Source: Hennigella sp045617465 (GTDB lineage: Bacteria > Bacillota_I > Bacilli_A > Mycoplasmatales > Mycoplasmoidaceae). Taken from it: a stretch of DNA of 64,000 bases. Below, in pieces: positions 19,166-31,517 of this stretch. Made by a program: the position numbers and the translations under genes. Below the pieces are notes generated by a model. That model made no database searches, had not been told where the DNA came from, and saw only the letters and a list, made by a program, of their open reading frames with translations. How positions within the stretch are numbered: position 1 is the stretch's first letter; each line of letters starts with the position of its first letter. The stretch lies in contig JAZLIQ010000002.1 in NCBI GenBank assembly GCA_045617465.1, positions 1 through 64,000 on the forward strand, read 5' to 3'.

Positions 19166-21043
19166 TTATTTAAAGTCTGTCTTTTTGTAAACAATTACTG
19201 CTGTAGCAAATAAGCCACAAGAAAGTATTGTTCAAATGGCAATAATGCTGTAGATGTTATAGAAGTTGCTTACTGAATATTGATAGAAGTTAGCAAAAGT
19301 TTCTGCATATTTAACTTTCGAAACTACTAACTTATCATAAGTTTCATCATATTCATCTTTAGTCTTACCAATATAGAAAGCATTATTAAAGATAGCATTA
19401 TTGAATTGTTGTGCTTTCTTGTAGACTCCTTGATCACTTGCTTCAAGACCAACTTCTGCATCATATCATTCAACAACTGCTTTAGAAGTGTATGGGTATG
19501 TATATGATTCTCTTTCTACTTCAAAGTATTCTTTCATTACCCTCATTTGGTCTTGTTGAGCAAGTATTGCTCAATTCAAGTGAAGTTTAGCCATTACATC
19601 TAATTTATCTTTAGCTGGTAATTCTTCATATTTACCTGCTTCAAAGAATAAACCTGAGTCATCAGTTGTAATAGTGTTATATACAACTTCATTAAATTCT
19701 GGAGTTGGATCAGCAGTTGTATATGCATCATATGCAATGTGATATAGTTCTTCTGATCTATCGGCTTGTTCTTGACTTAATCTTAAATCCATCATTCTAT
19801 TTCATGGTTTAGTGTAAGTAGCTTGTATTGAATTAGTTACCATAGATGAAGTTGGACTATTAGATACAAAACTAACAGAGTTAAAATCTAATTGGAATAG
19901 AGTTGTTAATAAATATCAGTTAGATGTAGATAATGTCATATCTCCACCAATAAATGATATTAGTGGGTATGTCTTACCTTGCGATACTGTCATACCATAA
20001 TAAGCTATAGGATAATTGTGTTCTGACACATTATCAGATGAGCTTATGTGTGTTGTTTCATCTATTTCATAATTGTAAGCATTGTTAGAACCAATTACTA
20101 GCTTGCTAGCTTCTTTTAGTTTAGATTCATCTAAACCAAAGCTGCTATATATCATTGATAGCTGTTTACCAAAGTCTATATAGTTACCAGCTTGTCTTCC
20201 TGATTCTCTACAAGCTTTATCTCAATATTCTTTAGTATCATAAGGATATTCTTCCTCATAACTTTCGTCTGTTATTCTTTGAATAGCAGCAAAGTTAAGA
20301 GGGGTTTGACCCTCTTTAGGGTTTTCATATTGATGCAGAGTGTTACAACTATAGCTCATAATCTCTGTATCATATTTATTTGATAAGACATCTGTGGCTG
20401 AAGTTAACACTTGTGGCATTAAGAAGTTAACAATCATCATTACAAACACTACGGCTATAGATCCAATAATAATGATTACTTGTCCACCTATCATTGAAAT
20501 AAAGACTGCTATTCCACCGAAAAATAACATGTTAACTATGTTACCTACAAATAATGATAATAGTAAACCTACATATTTATCATATGCAATACCAGTAATG
20601 TTAGTTACTTCATTATATTCACCAAAGATTGGTCATATTAATGCTGCGATTGCAACTGTTAATAGACACACAATAAACATAATAATAAGGAATACAGCGG
20701 TCTTCATTCCCACCGTTATACCTTTATTAAAAGGTTTAGCGGATAAGTTTAGGTCTGTTCCATCATCTCTACCAGTCCTAAATACTGCTACAGCAATACT
20801 TGCTGCCGATCCAGCTATAAAGAATAGGTTAAAGATTGGCATATTGAAACCACCAACGTTTCAAATGAATAGCGGTTCAAAATGTAAACTTGCTGGAACA
20901 ATTAATAGGATAACAGCTAAATAAACCAAAAATAAGACAGCAATAATATAACCAAACGGTCTTTTTAGGAACGTTTGGAACAAGAAGCCCATGTAGGCTG
21001 CTCTTGGTGGTCTTATTTTTTTGTTGTTAGCTGTTTGTGTCAT
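19166..21043 (-). CDS. ABC-2 type transporter permease with large outer domain
   Basis: 625 residues, many TGA-Trp codons. N-terminal half: membrane helices near residues 30-60, 65-85, 110-135, 150-175 and 180-205. A hydrophilic stretch of about 380 residues follows, probably outside the cell, and one last helix (IYSIIAIWTILSCGLFATAVIVY) ends in a short basic tail. The segment GRDDGTDLNLSAKPF matches GTELIIISKPI in the partner permease. It is the last gene of a permease-ATPase-permease operon; its start lies two bases from the ATPase stop. Likely export or lipid/peptide handling at the surface; substrate unknown. Confidence 0.78.
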
Positions 21044-21045
21044 AT

Positions 21046-22125
21046 TTATTGTTGTTTGTTCATTGTATCTACTGAACCAAATTTAATTAGTTTCTTATAG
21101 ATATCATCTAATTTGTTTCCAATTTCATTAAATGATTGAAGTTGGATATGTTGTTGTTGAACGGCAATTAAGAAATCAATTTCTTGTTTTCTAGTTAAGA
21201 AATTGATAATGAATTGTCCGTTTTCTTCATTGATTTTATAATCAATGTTTTTAGCTTTTAAGAATGCTTTAAGTTTGTTTGGTTCCGCAACCCCAACACT
21301 TAATTTTCTATCAGCATATTTATTAAATAGTTGTTTTGTTGTACCAGTAAAGGCAATCTTGCCCCCATCTAGGATGGTTGCAGCATTTGCATATTTATCT
21401 AGTTCAGCTAGAACATGAGATGAAATAAAGATTGCTTTACCTTCTTTAGTTAATTTACCTAAAGTTTCAAATAATTCAATTCTTGCTTTAGGGTCTAGGT
21501 TAGCAGCAGGTTCATCCATTACTAGAACATGTGGATTATTAATTAATGCTTGAGCAAGCAATACTTTCTTCTTTTGTCCAGATGAGAAAGTATTAGGCGA
21601 TTTACCTCTTAGGTTTCACATATTTAGTTCAGTTAATCTAGTTTTAGCAAAACGTTTAGCTTCAATTCTGCTTAAACCAGACAATCTTGCCATTCATACT
21701 AAGTATGAAAAGCAACTCATTCTTGCTGGGAATCTTGCATTTTCAGGAATATATCCTAAATATTTCTTTGCTTCTATAGATGTATTCTTTTTACCATTTA
21801 TTAAAACTGTACCTGATCATCTAGCATATGCACCTATGATGCATTTGATAGATGTTGTTTTTCCTGCACCATTGGCTCCAATGAATGCATGGAATTGTCC
21901 AGGATATACATTGAAAGAGATATTATTAATGGTTGGTTTTTTCTTTCTTGGATAACGTTTATAAAGGTTTTCAACAAACAAAATAGGTTTAGTGTGGCAG
22001 TTATTAAAATGTGAAATACCACCTTTAGTATTTTGTTTATTTATGTAAACGTTACGGAACGTTTTATCAAACGTTCTTAAGTTCTTTTTGTTTTGTTTTG
22101 TTATTTTGTTTGATTGTTTTTTCAT
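21046..22125 (-). CDS. ABC transporter ATP-binding protein
   Basis: 359 residues. Walker A is GANGAGKTT (near residue 81), the signature is FSSGQKKKV, Walker B is VLVMDEPAANLDP, and the switch His is in IFISSHVLAELD. After the ABC domain there is a C-terminal extension of about 110 residues like those of ABC-2 exporters. A basic N-terminal stretch of about 45 residues precedes the domain. The ATG at 22125 is chosen for its AGGTGA ribosome site. It powers the two flanking permeases. Confidence 0.92.
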
Positions 22126-22135
22126 AATATCACCT

Positions 22136-24283
22136 TTATTTAACGTCATACTTGTAGTAGACAATAGCTCCTGCAGTAAATAATCCCATTGATATAGCTG
22201 CTCAAATTACTGCAAACATTCAATACTTAACTGTTGCATGAGTGTCATAGTAGAAGTATTGCATGTTTTGTCCTACTGGAACATCCACAGGCATTAGTTC
22301 TTTAACTAATGGGTTTTGCATATTTGGATATCAGTCATCCATTTGTGCATAAGATGTTCCTGAATACTTACTTGATCTTGTAGGTCTTTCTAAACTATTA
22401 AATAATTCACTTTCGGTTGCACTACATACTGTCTTAAAGATTTGACTTGTTTTTTTCATTCTTGCAAAAGCGGTTTCACTAATGACATTGATCAGCTCAT
22501 CTCCGCCAACACCTTTTTCTATCAATTTAGCTTCTGTTTCATCACATGTTCTTTTCATTCAATAAAAACTTGGAACTTGTGTGTCCTCTGTAATAATAGA
22601 AGTACCAACATATTGACTTGGACTATATCTCATGTACCATGTGTTGTTTGCATAGTCAACACCTAATAATGCTTTTAACGCAGGGTCTGAATCAAATTCT
22701 TGTTTTAATTCTGCTCTTGCTTCTATTTCTTCTAAAGAACCGCATTGACCTGTATCTAGAATCTCTTGTTGTTCTTCTAAAGTTTTTCAATACATATAAT
22801 TTTTAAATTGAATAAATCTTTGATTTAAATCGGTTGGATTATTAATATTGAATGTTTTAAGTGTTCATTGAGCAACTTGAGGATATTTTTCCTGTCAAAC
22901 TAGAGGACTAATATATCCTTCGTCTGTTGCGTGACCAGTGAAACATGCTCAAATATTTCTGTAATATTTTTTAAGTGTTTCGTTATTGTAAGCAAAGAAT
23001 GTTACATAATCGCTGTGTGGAAGATCTTGAGGTCTGTCTCCATAATTACGATAATCAAATACTATTTTATAAATAGTGTCAAAATATTTAGCGTATTTCT
23101 TTCAATCACTTGGTTCAAAGTAAACTTCTGTTGAAGATAATAGTTCCTTTGATCTAATTTGACCAATTGGGATTAAATCAGTGTAACCTCTAAGTCTAGT
23201 AGAACTTAGTGGTGGAATGCCTGCAAATCCAAATGCTGATGGTAGATAGTAATATATTGTTCCTTCTTGCAATGTGATAGGAATTTCTGTAAAGTCAACA
23301 TATACTCAGTTTAAAGATTTTTTATTTTCCACGCCAGTATAGATTTCAGGACTAGCTGGTGATGTTAGTTCATAGTTATAAAATCTAGAAATAGCAAACA
23401 TCCTGTTTGCTTGTCTTTGAGCAAATGCATCAGTACCAACCGATAAATAAGTTAAAGCTAATTGTCCAGCAAAGTCTGTCGCATTCAAGATTGGAGTAAC
23501 ATCGTGACTTAAAATATCTTTTTCTCAGAATTCTTTCATTTCTTTTCAGTTAGTTGCTTGACATGGGTGTTTTTCAGCAGCTACTGAAGATGGAACGAAT
23601 TTAACTACTTCATCTTCAGTATATTCACCATTTGTCATGTTTCTATCTTGCACTATGTATGTAGATGGAGCCATAGAGTGCTCATCTAATATCTTTAGCG
23701 GTGTTTGGAAAACAAACAATGTTAGTGATTGATAGATTAAGAATACTAAAGAAATAACAATGTTAACAATGATTACTCCTACTTTAGCAAACTTAGCACT
23801 AACTAAAATAGATATTGATCCAAAAACCATGAAGGTAACTGCGTTACCAATAAACATGGATACAATCAAACCTCAATAGAATTGTGGTTCAGTTCTAGGT
23901 AAGAATATTGTAAACACAGATAATAGAACTGTTGATAAGTTTACTAACAAACAGAAGAAACCAAATAACAAGAATTTAGTTAGAACTATTTTTATTCTTG
24001 ATATTGGTTTAGAAATAATAATCAGTTCTGTTCCTTCCTCGTTAGTATCTTTAAAGATATTAATAGCTAGAACAGCAGTAAATAGCGAAGCTACCATTCC
24101 CATGAAAGTTTGACAAATTGCCATAGTTGTATTTGCTCAAACTTCAAGGGTGTTCATCTTAGCAGCAGCTGGTAAAATGATGATAAATGAAGTACAAGTA
24201 AAAAGGAAAAGTAACCAAGTAATTCAGATTGGTTTTCTTTTGATTGTGTTTACAAATAAAAAATTAAAATAAACGAAACTCAT
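22136..24283 (-). CDS. ABC-2 type transporter permease with large outer domain
   Basis: 715 residues, TGA as Trp. One helix near residue 20 and four more up to about 220 (MVASLFTAVLAINIF, IVLTKFLLFGFFCLL, MFIGNAVTFMVFGSI, VIIVNIVISLVFLIY) are followed by an outer domain of about 450 residues rich in aromatic residues and a final helix (WMFAVIWAAISMGLFTAGAIVYY). It is first of the three-gene exporter operon. TATAAT lies at 24304-24309, 20 bases before the ATG. It is a diverged paralogue of the 625-residue permease. Confidence 0.78.
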
Positions 24284-24353
24284 ATTCACTTATTTAGATA
24301 TGTATTATATATATAAAAATTTTTTAATATAAAAAAGATAATAATTGTAAAAA

Positions 24354-24376
24354 AATAAAGGCTAAAAGCCTTTATT
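24354..24376 (-). terminator. yebC terminator overlapping its stop
   Basis: AATAAAGGC / GCCTTTATT with a 5-base loop, then a long T-run on the minus strand. The TAA stop (24375-24377) is partly in the stem. Confidence 0.8.
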
Positions 24377-25082
24377 ACAAAAGATTGTGAACTACAGATT
24401 GAATGTCATCATCATCCTCACAAGAATCTAAGAATCTTTCTAGTTTCTCTAGTAGCTTTTCATCTGTGATATCTTTCTTATCTTGAGCTACAAGTTTTAC
24501 TTCTCCAGAATGGATACTAAATCCTGCATCTACTAGTGCTTTTTTAGCATCATAGAATTGTGCTGGATCAACTAATACTTCATAGTTGTCTTCATGTTCT
24601 TTAATGTCAACAACATTGAAAGCAAGTAAAGATTCAAGAATAGCATCTTCGTTAGTTTTGCTATTTTTTAATAAGATAAATTCAGCATAGTTATCAAAGA
24701 AGATTTTAACTGAATTTGGTCTTGCTATTTGACCATTAATCTTTCCTAAGTAACCTCTTAGGTTACTTGCAGTACGATTAGTGTTGTCAGTTAAAGCAGT
24801 AACAATGAATTGTGTACCGTTAGGCCCATAACATTCATAAACAACTGATGTCATATTAGCTGGATCTTTTGCAGCTCCAGAAATATTTCTTTCAATTGAT
24901 TCTCTTGATAAGTTGTTAGCTAATGCCTTATCAACAGCAGCTTTTAGTCTGGGGTTAGCATCAATATTTGGTCCACCAACTTTAGCAGCTGCTTTGATTT
25001 CTTTTGCAAGCTTTAATCATATTTTTGCTTGCATTTGTTGCTTTTTATTTGTTTGACTAGCAACTAAATGTTTACGTGGCAT
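24375..25082 (-). CDS. yebC: YebC/PmpR-family protein (TACO1-like)
   Basis: 235 residues, normal length. The family pattern is clear: a basic N-terminus, IWLKLAKEIKAAAKVGGPNIDANPRL split over residues 23-50, SRESIERNI, then YECYGPNGTQFIV and an acidic C-terminus (EDDDD). YebC proteins were called transcription regulators and are now linked to relief of ribosome stalling at prolines. The ATG overlaps the upstream dipeptidase stop (TAATG), so the two are translationally coupled. Confidence 0.93.
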
Positions 25083-26566
25083 TACTTAATTTCCTTCAAA
25101 ACTAATAGTAGTGTTTTTCATCACTCTACAATAGATTTTACTTCCACTCTTTCAAGAGGTGTGTGACAATCATACATTCTTGGTCCAACTGCAACAGCAT
25201 GATTTAATAGTTGTGGACTGTTGTCAATAATAGCTGCAGGTTCAATACCGCCAGGGTCTTTTGCTGGGAATGTATATCTGCCTGTTACTTTAGTAAAGCA
25301 GTTACTTCATGTATGTGCAATCTCAACTTTTTCTGGATGTTCTGTTAATCATGGAACACATGTTAGTTGACGATGGAAGTTTTTAAATCCTAGTTTAGTA
25401 CCAAAATATCTAACTCTATCAAATAGATATACTAAACCATCGTCAAAGAAACAACGTGGCATGTATGATGTTTTAATGATGTCGTTTTCCGTTTTAACAA
25501 TACCAACATTGCAAGCAGCAAAGATATGTTTCATTGTAATGTCCATTCTTTCAATGCCTGTTTGTACATATGTATAGAATCAAAGAATGTCTTCTGTTTC
25601 TTCATAACTACAAGCCTTTTTAACTTGATTACTTGCTAATTTAACAGTAATCTTTCCTTCTTTATCTAAACCTTGAGCTAAAGTTGTAGCTACTTTTAAA
25701 GCATGATTTAAATGTTTCTTTAATTCAGGTAGATCCTTTGGATCTGCTTGAATAATCATGTCTGCTTTTCTAGGAATAGCATTGAAAGCATTACCACCTT
25801 CTAAACTAACTAATGATAGTTTACTGTGGTCTTGTGTGAATGTGTAAACAGCTTCACACAAGAAAGTAATAGCATTATTTAAGGGGTTGTGTGCTGCAAG
25901 TGCAGAGTGACCACCATCTAAATGAGTTACTTGTACTAAATATGTCTTAGTACCTTTGTGTATAGGTTTTAAATGTAATGGTTTTTCAAACGTAACTCTG
26001 TCAGCACCATTACTTGATGTATACATTTTTTCTGGTGATTCAATATCTAAGTTAAGTAAATGTTTTGCTTTAAAGAATCTCTTAGGGATTGAATTCATAC
26101 AGTATTGAATGTCAATTTCTTCTGTAACTGTTAATAAAGCTTCTAGTGGCCCATGTTGATATTTATTAGAAGTCATTATTTCCATAATGGCTGCTACACC
26201 AATACCATCATCAGCACCCAATGTTGTGCCATCACATTTGATGTAACCATCAGTTGTATCATAGTATGGTTTAATTGGTTGTTTTGTTAGATCAATTTTC
26301 ACATCTGCTGTTTTTGTTAAAACCATATCCATGTGTGCTTGTAATAAAACTATTGGTTTCTTTTCATAACCTTTAGTTGCTGATTTTCTTGCATAAATAG
26401 CACCAGAACTAAATTGTTTTACATAACATCCTGCTTTATTTAGTTCATGTTTTAACATATCAGCTAAAGCTGCTTCATTATATGAACCATGAGGAATAGC
26501 ACATATTTTTTTAAATCAACCTAGAACACCTTTTGGTTCTAAATTTTGTCAGTTGTAATTTTTCAT
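25082..26566 (-). CDS. PepD-type Xaa-His / aminoacyl-histidine dipeptidase (M20)
   Basis: 494 residues, standard for PepD. It is a zinc dipeptidase that would release amino acids from imported peptides. Zinc ligands are visible: His78 in LLQAHMDMV, Asp119 in LGADDGIGV, Glu in VTEEID, Asp in LNLDIES and the last His in YDCHTPLERV. An insert lid domain lies between about residues 180 and 390. Strong AGGAG ribosome site. Same length as its upstream neighbour, which has the same opening (EPK.V..WFKKICAIPHG), so they arose by tandem duplication. Confidence 0.9.
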
Positions 26567-26575
26567 TTTAATCTC

Positions 26576-28060
26576 CTATTGATTTAATTTAGCTAATGTC
26601 ATTTTTAATATTTTTCAGAATTTAACTGTGTCTGGTACACTTAAACCTTCTGTTGGAGAGTGACAGTTAGTTAATGTTGTATTAACACTTATAGTGTTTT
26701 GTGTCATTGTTGGATTCTTTAGACAAACAATCGCACATTCAAGTCCAGCAGGACAAGTATGTTTTAAGATTGGTTTGCCAACTACTTGTTCATAACATTC
26801 TGCATAAACATCCGCACAGTAGTTGTTCTTAATGTCATTAATGAATGAATAGATTTGCCCTTGTTGTTTAAAGTCTCTAAATCCTAATAATTCACCTAAT
26901 GTTTTAATCTTTCTAACTTTTCTTTGTATTTCACCATCCATGAAACTTCTAATCTTAAAGTCTATTTTTAATCTTCCACCTTCAATACTTACAAATCCTA
27001 AGTTAGATGATGAAAACATCATATCTCCTGTCTTAGACATAGTAAATACTTTGTTTGGTGCTAAGGCAGCAAATAGTAAGATCTTTTGTGATAAATCAAA
27101 TGAATAAGCTTTCTTTGGAGGATCAATTTTTTCAAATTCGATAATTGCTTTTTCTTCATTGCCTTGAGCAACTCTCTTAGCAATTAATAATTGGTTAGTT
27201 AAGAATCTTTTAAACTTTTCAAAAAGTTTAGGTTCCATAATAACATCCATCTTTGCATATGTTGGCAAAGCGTTGTTAATTGGTCCACCTTCGAACCTAG
27301 ATAAAGTAAATTCTACTTGGTTTAGTCAAGCAAAATCATAAGTAGATTGAGCTAAGAACTCAATTGGGTTGATGTGTGGTCTAGCGATGTTAACACCAGA
27401 GTGTCCACCAGTTAAGCCAGATAAAGAAATTGAAAATGCATGTTCATATGCATTGTTTTTTTGTTGAATTGGACAATCATACTTCATAGTTGTACATCCA
27501 GCACCACCATAAATCAATTCACCAAATGTTTCAGCATCAATGTTGATGTAATATTTAGCTTCAATTTCTCCAGCCTTTAAATCTTTAATAACACATTGAC
27601 CTGGTTCGTCTTCTTCATTTATTGTAAATAAATGTTCAAGTGGACCATGAATGATTGTTGGGTTGTGCATAATTGCTAATTGTGCAGCAACACCAATACC
27701 ATCATCACCACCTAGAGTTGTGTCATAAGCTCTAATTTGTCCAGATTCAGTATCATAGTAAGGTTCAATAGGATCTTTTAGTAAATCCTTTGTACACTTA
27801 TCTGTTTTAGCTAAAACCATGTCCATGTGTGATTGTAGTAAGACAATTGGTCAGTTTTCACAACCTTTACTTGCTTTTTGCTTAGCTAAAACCATTCCAC
27901 TTGGATAAACTGTAACATCACATCCAGCATTCTTGCATTGTTCTGCTACTCACTTAGAGATTTCTGCTTCATGATATGTACCATGAGGAATAGCACATAT
28001 CTTTTTAAATCATGCCATTACTTCCTTAGGTTCAATATTTTCTATTTCTTTGATTTCCAT
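26576..28060 (-). CDS. PepD-type dipeptidase (M20), tandem paralogue
   Basis: 494 residues. Zinc ligands as in its partner: SHMDMV, GGDDGIGV, INEEDE, INIDAET and a final His in NCHSPTEGL. Sequence identity to the partner is only moderate outside these motifs, so the copy is old and may have a different dipeptide preference. RBS AAAGGA. It leads the operon dipeptidase-dipeptidase-yebC, just downstream of the YfcC transporter's terminator. Confidence 0.9.
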
Positions 28061-28107
28061 AAATAATCCTTTCAGACTAATAGATTCTTATATATTTATT
28101 ATAAAAA

Positions 28108-28135
28108 ATAAAAGTATTGTAAACAATACTTTTAT
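28108..28135 (-). terminator. Terminator of the YfcC transporter gene
   Basis: ATAAAAGTATTG / CAATACTTTTAT, 12 bp with loop TAAA, followed on the minus strand by a T-run. Confidence 0.85.
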
Positions 28136-28158
28136 TTAGTTTATTTTTTGGTTGTTTA

Positions 28159-30090
28159 TTAGTACATACCAGCTGGTATATAGCAACCAACAGCCATTAG
28201 AGCTAATCCTACAACCAGTAAGATTGCAATGTGTTTTCAGCTTGACTTAATAAAGTCACCGTAGTCAATCTTACTTACTTCACAGAATGGCATTACCATA
28301 CCTGTTGGAGTAAATAGGTTAACTCATCCCATTGCAGATGCAAATGTTGTAATTGCACCAGACATTGAAACTGTTGCAGCACCAGCAGCAGCAACTGAAC
28401 CACTAATAGTTGGCATCATTGCTGAAGCTAGACCAGAAGATGATGGAATGAAGAATGTTAATATTGCTATTACTAGGAATATCATTATCATAGCACCAAC
28501 GGCTGGCATCTTACCAAGAACGCCACCTAATCCGTTAGCAATCATTCCATTAATTCCTGAAGTTGTCATTGTAATAGCTAAACCTTTAGCTACTGAAATG
28601 ATGAATGCAATTCCAATGAATTGTCTACATCCTTCATAGAATGTGTTGAAGAAGTGTCCTGCACCCTTTCAGTTGATTGCACCAATAATAAGTGCAGCAA
28701 TGAAGAATAACATACCACCTTCAACCATACCTCATTTACCAATTGGATCAATTGATGTAATAAATGGTAAGTTTGTTGCTAATCATTCATGACCTTCTTG
28801 GAAACCATTGAATCCAGTGATTGTTTGTCAATCAACAAATCCAATAATTAGCATTAAGAATGCTATACCAAAGACAATTAATGATCATTTACGTTTATTT
28901 GTCATTGGAGGTAGAGCATCTTTATCAAAAGAGTATTTCTCTTTGAATTGTGCTTGTGACATGTAAACACATGATTTTTGAGGATTCTTTTTTACTTTAC
29001 GTGCATAGAATACAGTACATAGAATTACTGTAAGCATTAATGCAACGAATAGAACCAATCTTCATGTAATACCAGTCATGATACCAAAGTCAGGGTTAGC
29101 AGCTATTCATGCTGGATCAACAGCACCAACAGCTGTACCAATTAATACTGGGTTAACTGTTGAAGCCATAACACCGACACCTGCTGACATGTTGATCATT
29201 AAGAAACCTGTCATTGAGTCGTATCCAGCAGCGAACATAATTGGCATTATTATTAAGAATAATGGTAATAATTGTTCGCACATGTTAAATGTTGAACCAC
29301 AGATACCTAAGATCAACATTAAGATAGGAATAAGAACAATTTCTTTTCCTTTCATTTTCTTTAGTAGTCCACCAATTCCTGCTTCAATTGCACGAGAATC
29401 ATTGATTAATGTCATCGTTGCATTGAACATGAATAGGAAGATAACTAGTGATCCAACACCAGCAACTAGTACTTTTCCTGCGTCGCCTTGATCTTGTTTA
29501 TATCCCGCAAATCCACGAAGTGGGTTTAGGAAAATATCAAGGATTCCAGGGACAGCTTCGCCCTTAGATGCATCAGGAACCAGTACTCCTGCTAAATATA
29601 GTATTCAAATCAAGAATACCATACCAACCATTGCAACGAAAATTAAAGATACCGCATTAGGTAAGAACTTTTTAGGTTTCTTAAAGTTAGGATTTTCTTT
29701 AAGTTTCTTTGCATACATTCCTTTAAGTTCCTTGGATTTTCAGATTTTGTCAAAGACAATACCTAGAACTGGAACTCAAAAGAATCACTTAGTTAAGTTA
29801 CTAAATGTGGTTTCGTAAGGTTTTTCACCTTTGTACGTTAATAAAAGAGAATAAATTAAACCACCGGCTAGACCAGCAAAAACTGTTAATGCTGATGCTA
29901 TGATATTACCCATGATCTTGCCTTGGTCGCCATTAAACACTTGTGTTTGTGTTAATGATAATACTAGCATTGCTATACCAACGCAAAGAACTAGGTTATA
30001 AATAAAGAATTTATTTAAAAATTTCTTTAGCGGTCATTTAACTTTTTCAGGTGCTTTAGTTAACGTTTTTCCTTTTTTAGTTTTTTTCAT
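28159..30090 (-). CDS. YfcC-family (DcuC-like) membrane transporter
   Basis: 643 residues with about 12 hydrophobic helices and a basic N-terminus. Two segments typical of the family are visible: ICGSTFNMCEQLLPLFLIIMP with GVMASTVNPVLIGTA in the first half, and FFIPSSSGLASAMMPTISG with LFTPTGMVMPFCEV in the second. Members have been assigned to C4-dicarboxylates, short-chain acids or basic amino acids; the substrate is not settled by sequence. Placed beside two dipeptidases, it may move peptide-derived amino acids or fermentation acids. The start is 25 bases after tRNA-Leu, so it may be read from the tRNA promoter. Confidence 0.78.
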
Positions 30091-30115
30091 TAATAAATAC
30101 CTAAATATTTTTAAA

Positions 30116-30201
30116 TGGTGCTCGAAAAGGGACTTGAACCCATAAGAAGTTGCCTTCAATAGATTTTGAGTCTATCGCGTCTGCCATTCCGCCACTCGAG
30201 C
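30116..30201 (-). tRNA. tRNA-Leu(CAA)
   Basis: 86 bases. Acceptor strands GCTCGAG and TTCGAGC, discriminator A and encoded CCA. The anticodon stem ATAGA/TCTAT holds loop CTCAAAA, anticodon CAA. A long variable arm follows, as in class II tRNAs. T loop TTCAAGT. Confidence 0.92.
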
Positions 30202-30313
30202 ATGATTTTTGTTCGTGGCTAATAAATTAATAAGTTAAAATCGATTTTATTGCGCAAAAACTTGTTAACTTATAAAAATCTATCTATTATTTATTATATA
30301 AATAATATAAGAT

Positions 30314-31090
30314 ATGAAAGATATATTTTTATATGATGTCCATACCCATACAAATATGGACCCAATGATTCAAGAATTAGATAATATTGTTACTATTTGT
30401 AAAGATAGAAAAGTGGTTTGAAATGCGGTAGGAACAAACTATGAAGATTCAATCATAGCTGTTAACCAAGCAAAGCAATATAAGGGTCAAATTTTTGCTA
30501 CTGTTGGTATACATCCGGACAATTGTCAAGATATAAATGATATTAAAAAACTAGAAGATCTTTATTTAAAAAATAAAGATGTTATTGTTGCTTGAGGTGA
30601 AATTGGTTTAGATTATCATTATGAGAATTTTGATAAAGCTAAACAACAATTATTCTTTAAAAAACAATTAGAAATAGTTAATAAATATGATTTACCAGTT
30701 TGTATTCATGTTAGATTAGCGGAAGAAGATTGTTTTGAAATCTTAAAAATGGTTAAAAATCCTAGCAAGGTCTGAATTCATTGCTTTGCAATGGGACCAG
30801 ACTGAGCTAAGAAATATATTGATGCAGGATATATGATTTCTATTCCTGGTATAGTAACTTTTAAAAATGCTAAACCATTGCAAGAAGCTTTAAAAGTTAT
30901 TCCACTAGATAGAATGATGGTAGAAACAGACGGACCATGATTGGCTCCTGTTCCTCATCGTGGTAAGACAAACTATCCTCATTATGTTCAATTTGTTGCG
31001 GAAGATATTGCTAACAGATTACAAATGTCTAAAGAAGATTTAATTAAAAAAGTAACAGCTAATGCTGTTAACTTCTTTGGAATTAAATAA
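30314..31090 (+). CDS. tatD: TatD-family metal-dependent deoxyribonuclease
   Basis: 258 residues. It is split by many TGA-Trp codons, so it is easily missed under the standard code. Metal site residues: DVHTH near residue 8, GEIGLDYH near 95, CIHVR near 135, IHCFAMG near 159 and ETDGPWLAP near 210. The family hydrolyses DNA ends (3'-5' exonuclease, repair). Its end overlaps the end of convergent smpB by eight bases. An AT-rich region (30202-30313) upstream shows scattered inverted repeats but no feature I can name. Confidence 0.92.
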
Positions 31091-31517
31091 ATTTTTTAAT
31101 TTCTCTTTGGATATCTTTTTTCTTTTTGGTTTCTCTCTTATCTGCAGCATTCTTTCTTCTAGCTGTAGCAATAGTTAATTTTATTTTTCCGTGTTCTAAA
31201 TGAATATTCAAAGGAATAACTGTTGCTTTGTTTTTCTTTACATAGTTTTGAATCTTAAGAATTTCATTCTTATGTAATAAAAGCTTTCTTGTTCTAACTG
31301 CATCATCACCTTTTAAATCAGATTGTTTTCAAGGCGTGACATGCATATTAATAACAAATGCTTCATTATTTCTAAAAGTGATGAAGGCTTCATCTAAATT
31401 AGCTTGTGCTTGAATAATAGATTTAACTTCAGCACCTCATAAAGAAATACCACATTCATATTTATCATGAATGTTGTAATTGAATAAAGCTTTTTTGTTA
31501 TTAACAAGAATTTTCAT
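31083..31517 (-). CDS. smpB: SsrA-binding protein
   Basis: 144 residues. It binds tmRNA and delivers it to stalled ribosomes. Family features: KKALFNYNIHDKYECGISLWGAEVKS at the N-terminus (given here in part), then FVINMHVTPW, RKLLLHKNEI and the C-terminal tail RRKNAADKRETKKK. The ATG overlaps the rnr stop (TAATG at 31517), a common gene pairing. Two TGA-Trp codons. Confidence 0.95.

Noticed and set aside
22126..22164. Upstream ATG for the ABC ATPase
   Set aside because: It would overlap the upstream permease's end; the ATG at 22125 has AGGTGA in front.
30202..30313. AT-rich inverted repeats between tRNA-Leu and tatD as an attachment site or ncRNA
   Set aside because: Arms are short and imperfect, no direct repeat of the tRNA end was found nearby, and no integrase gene is present.
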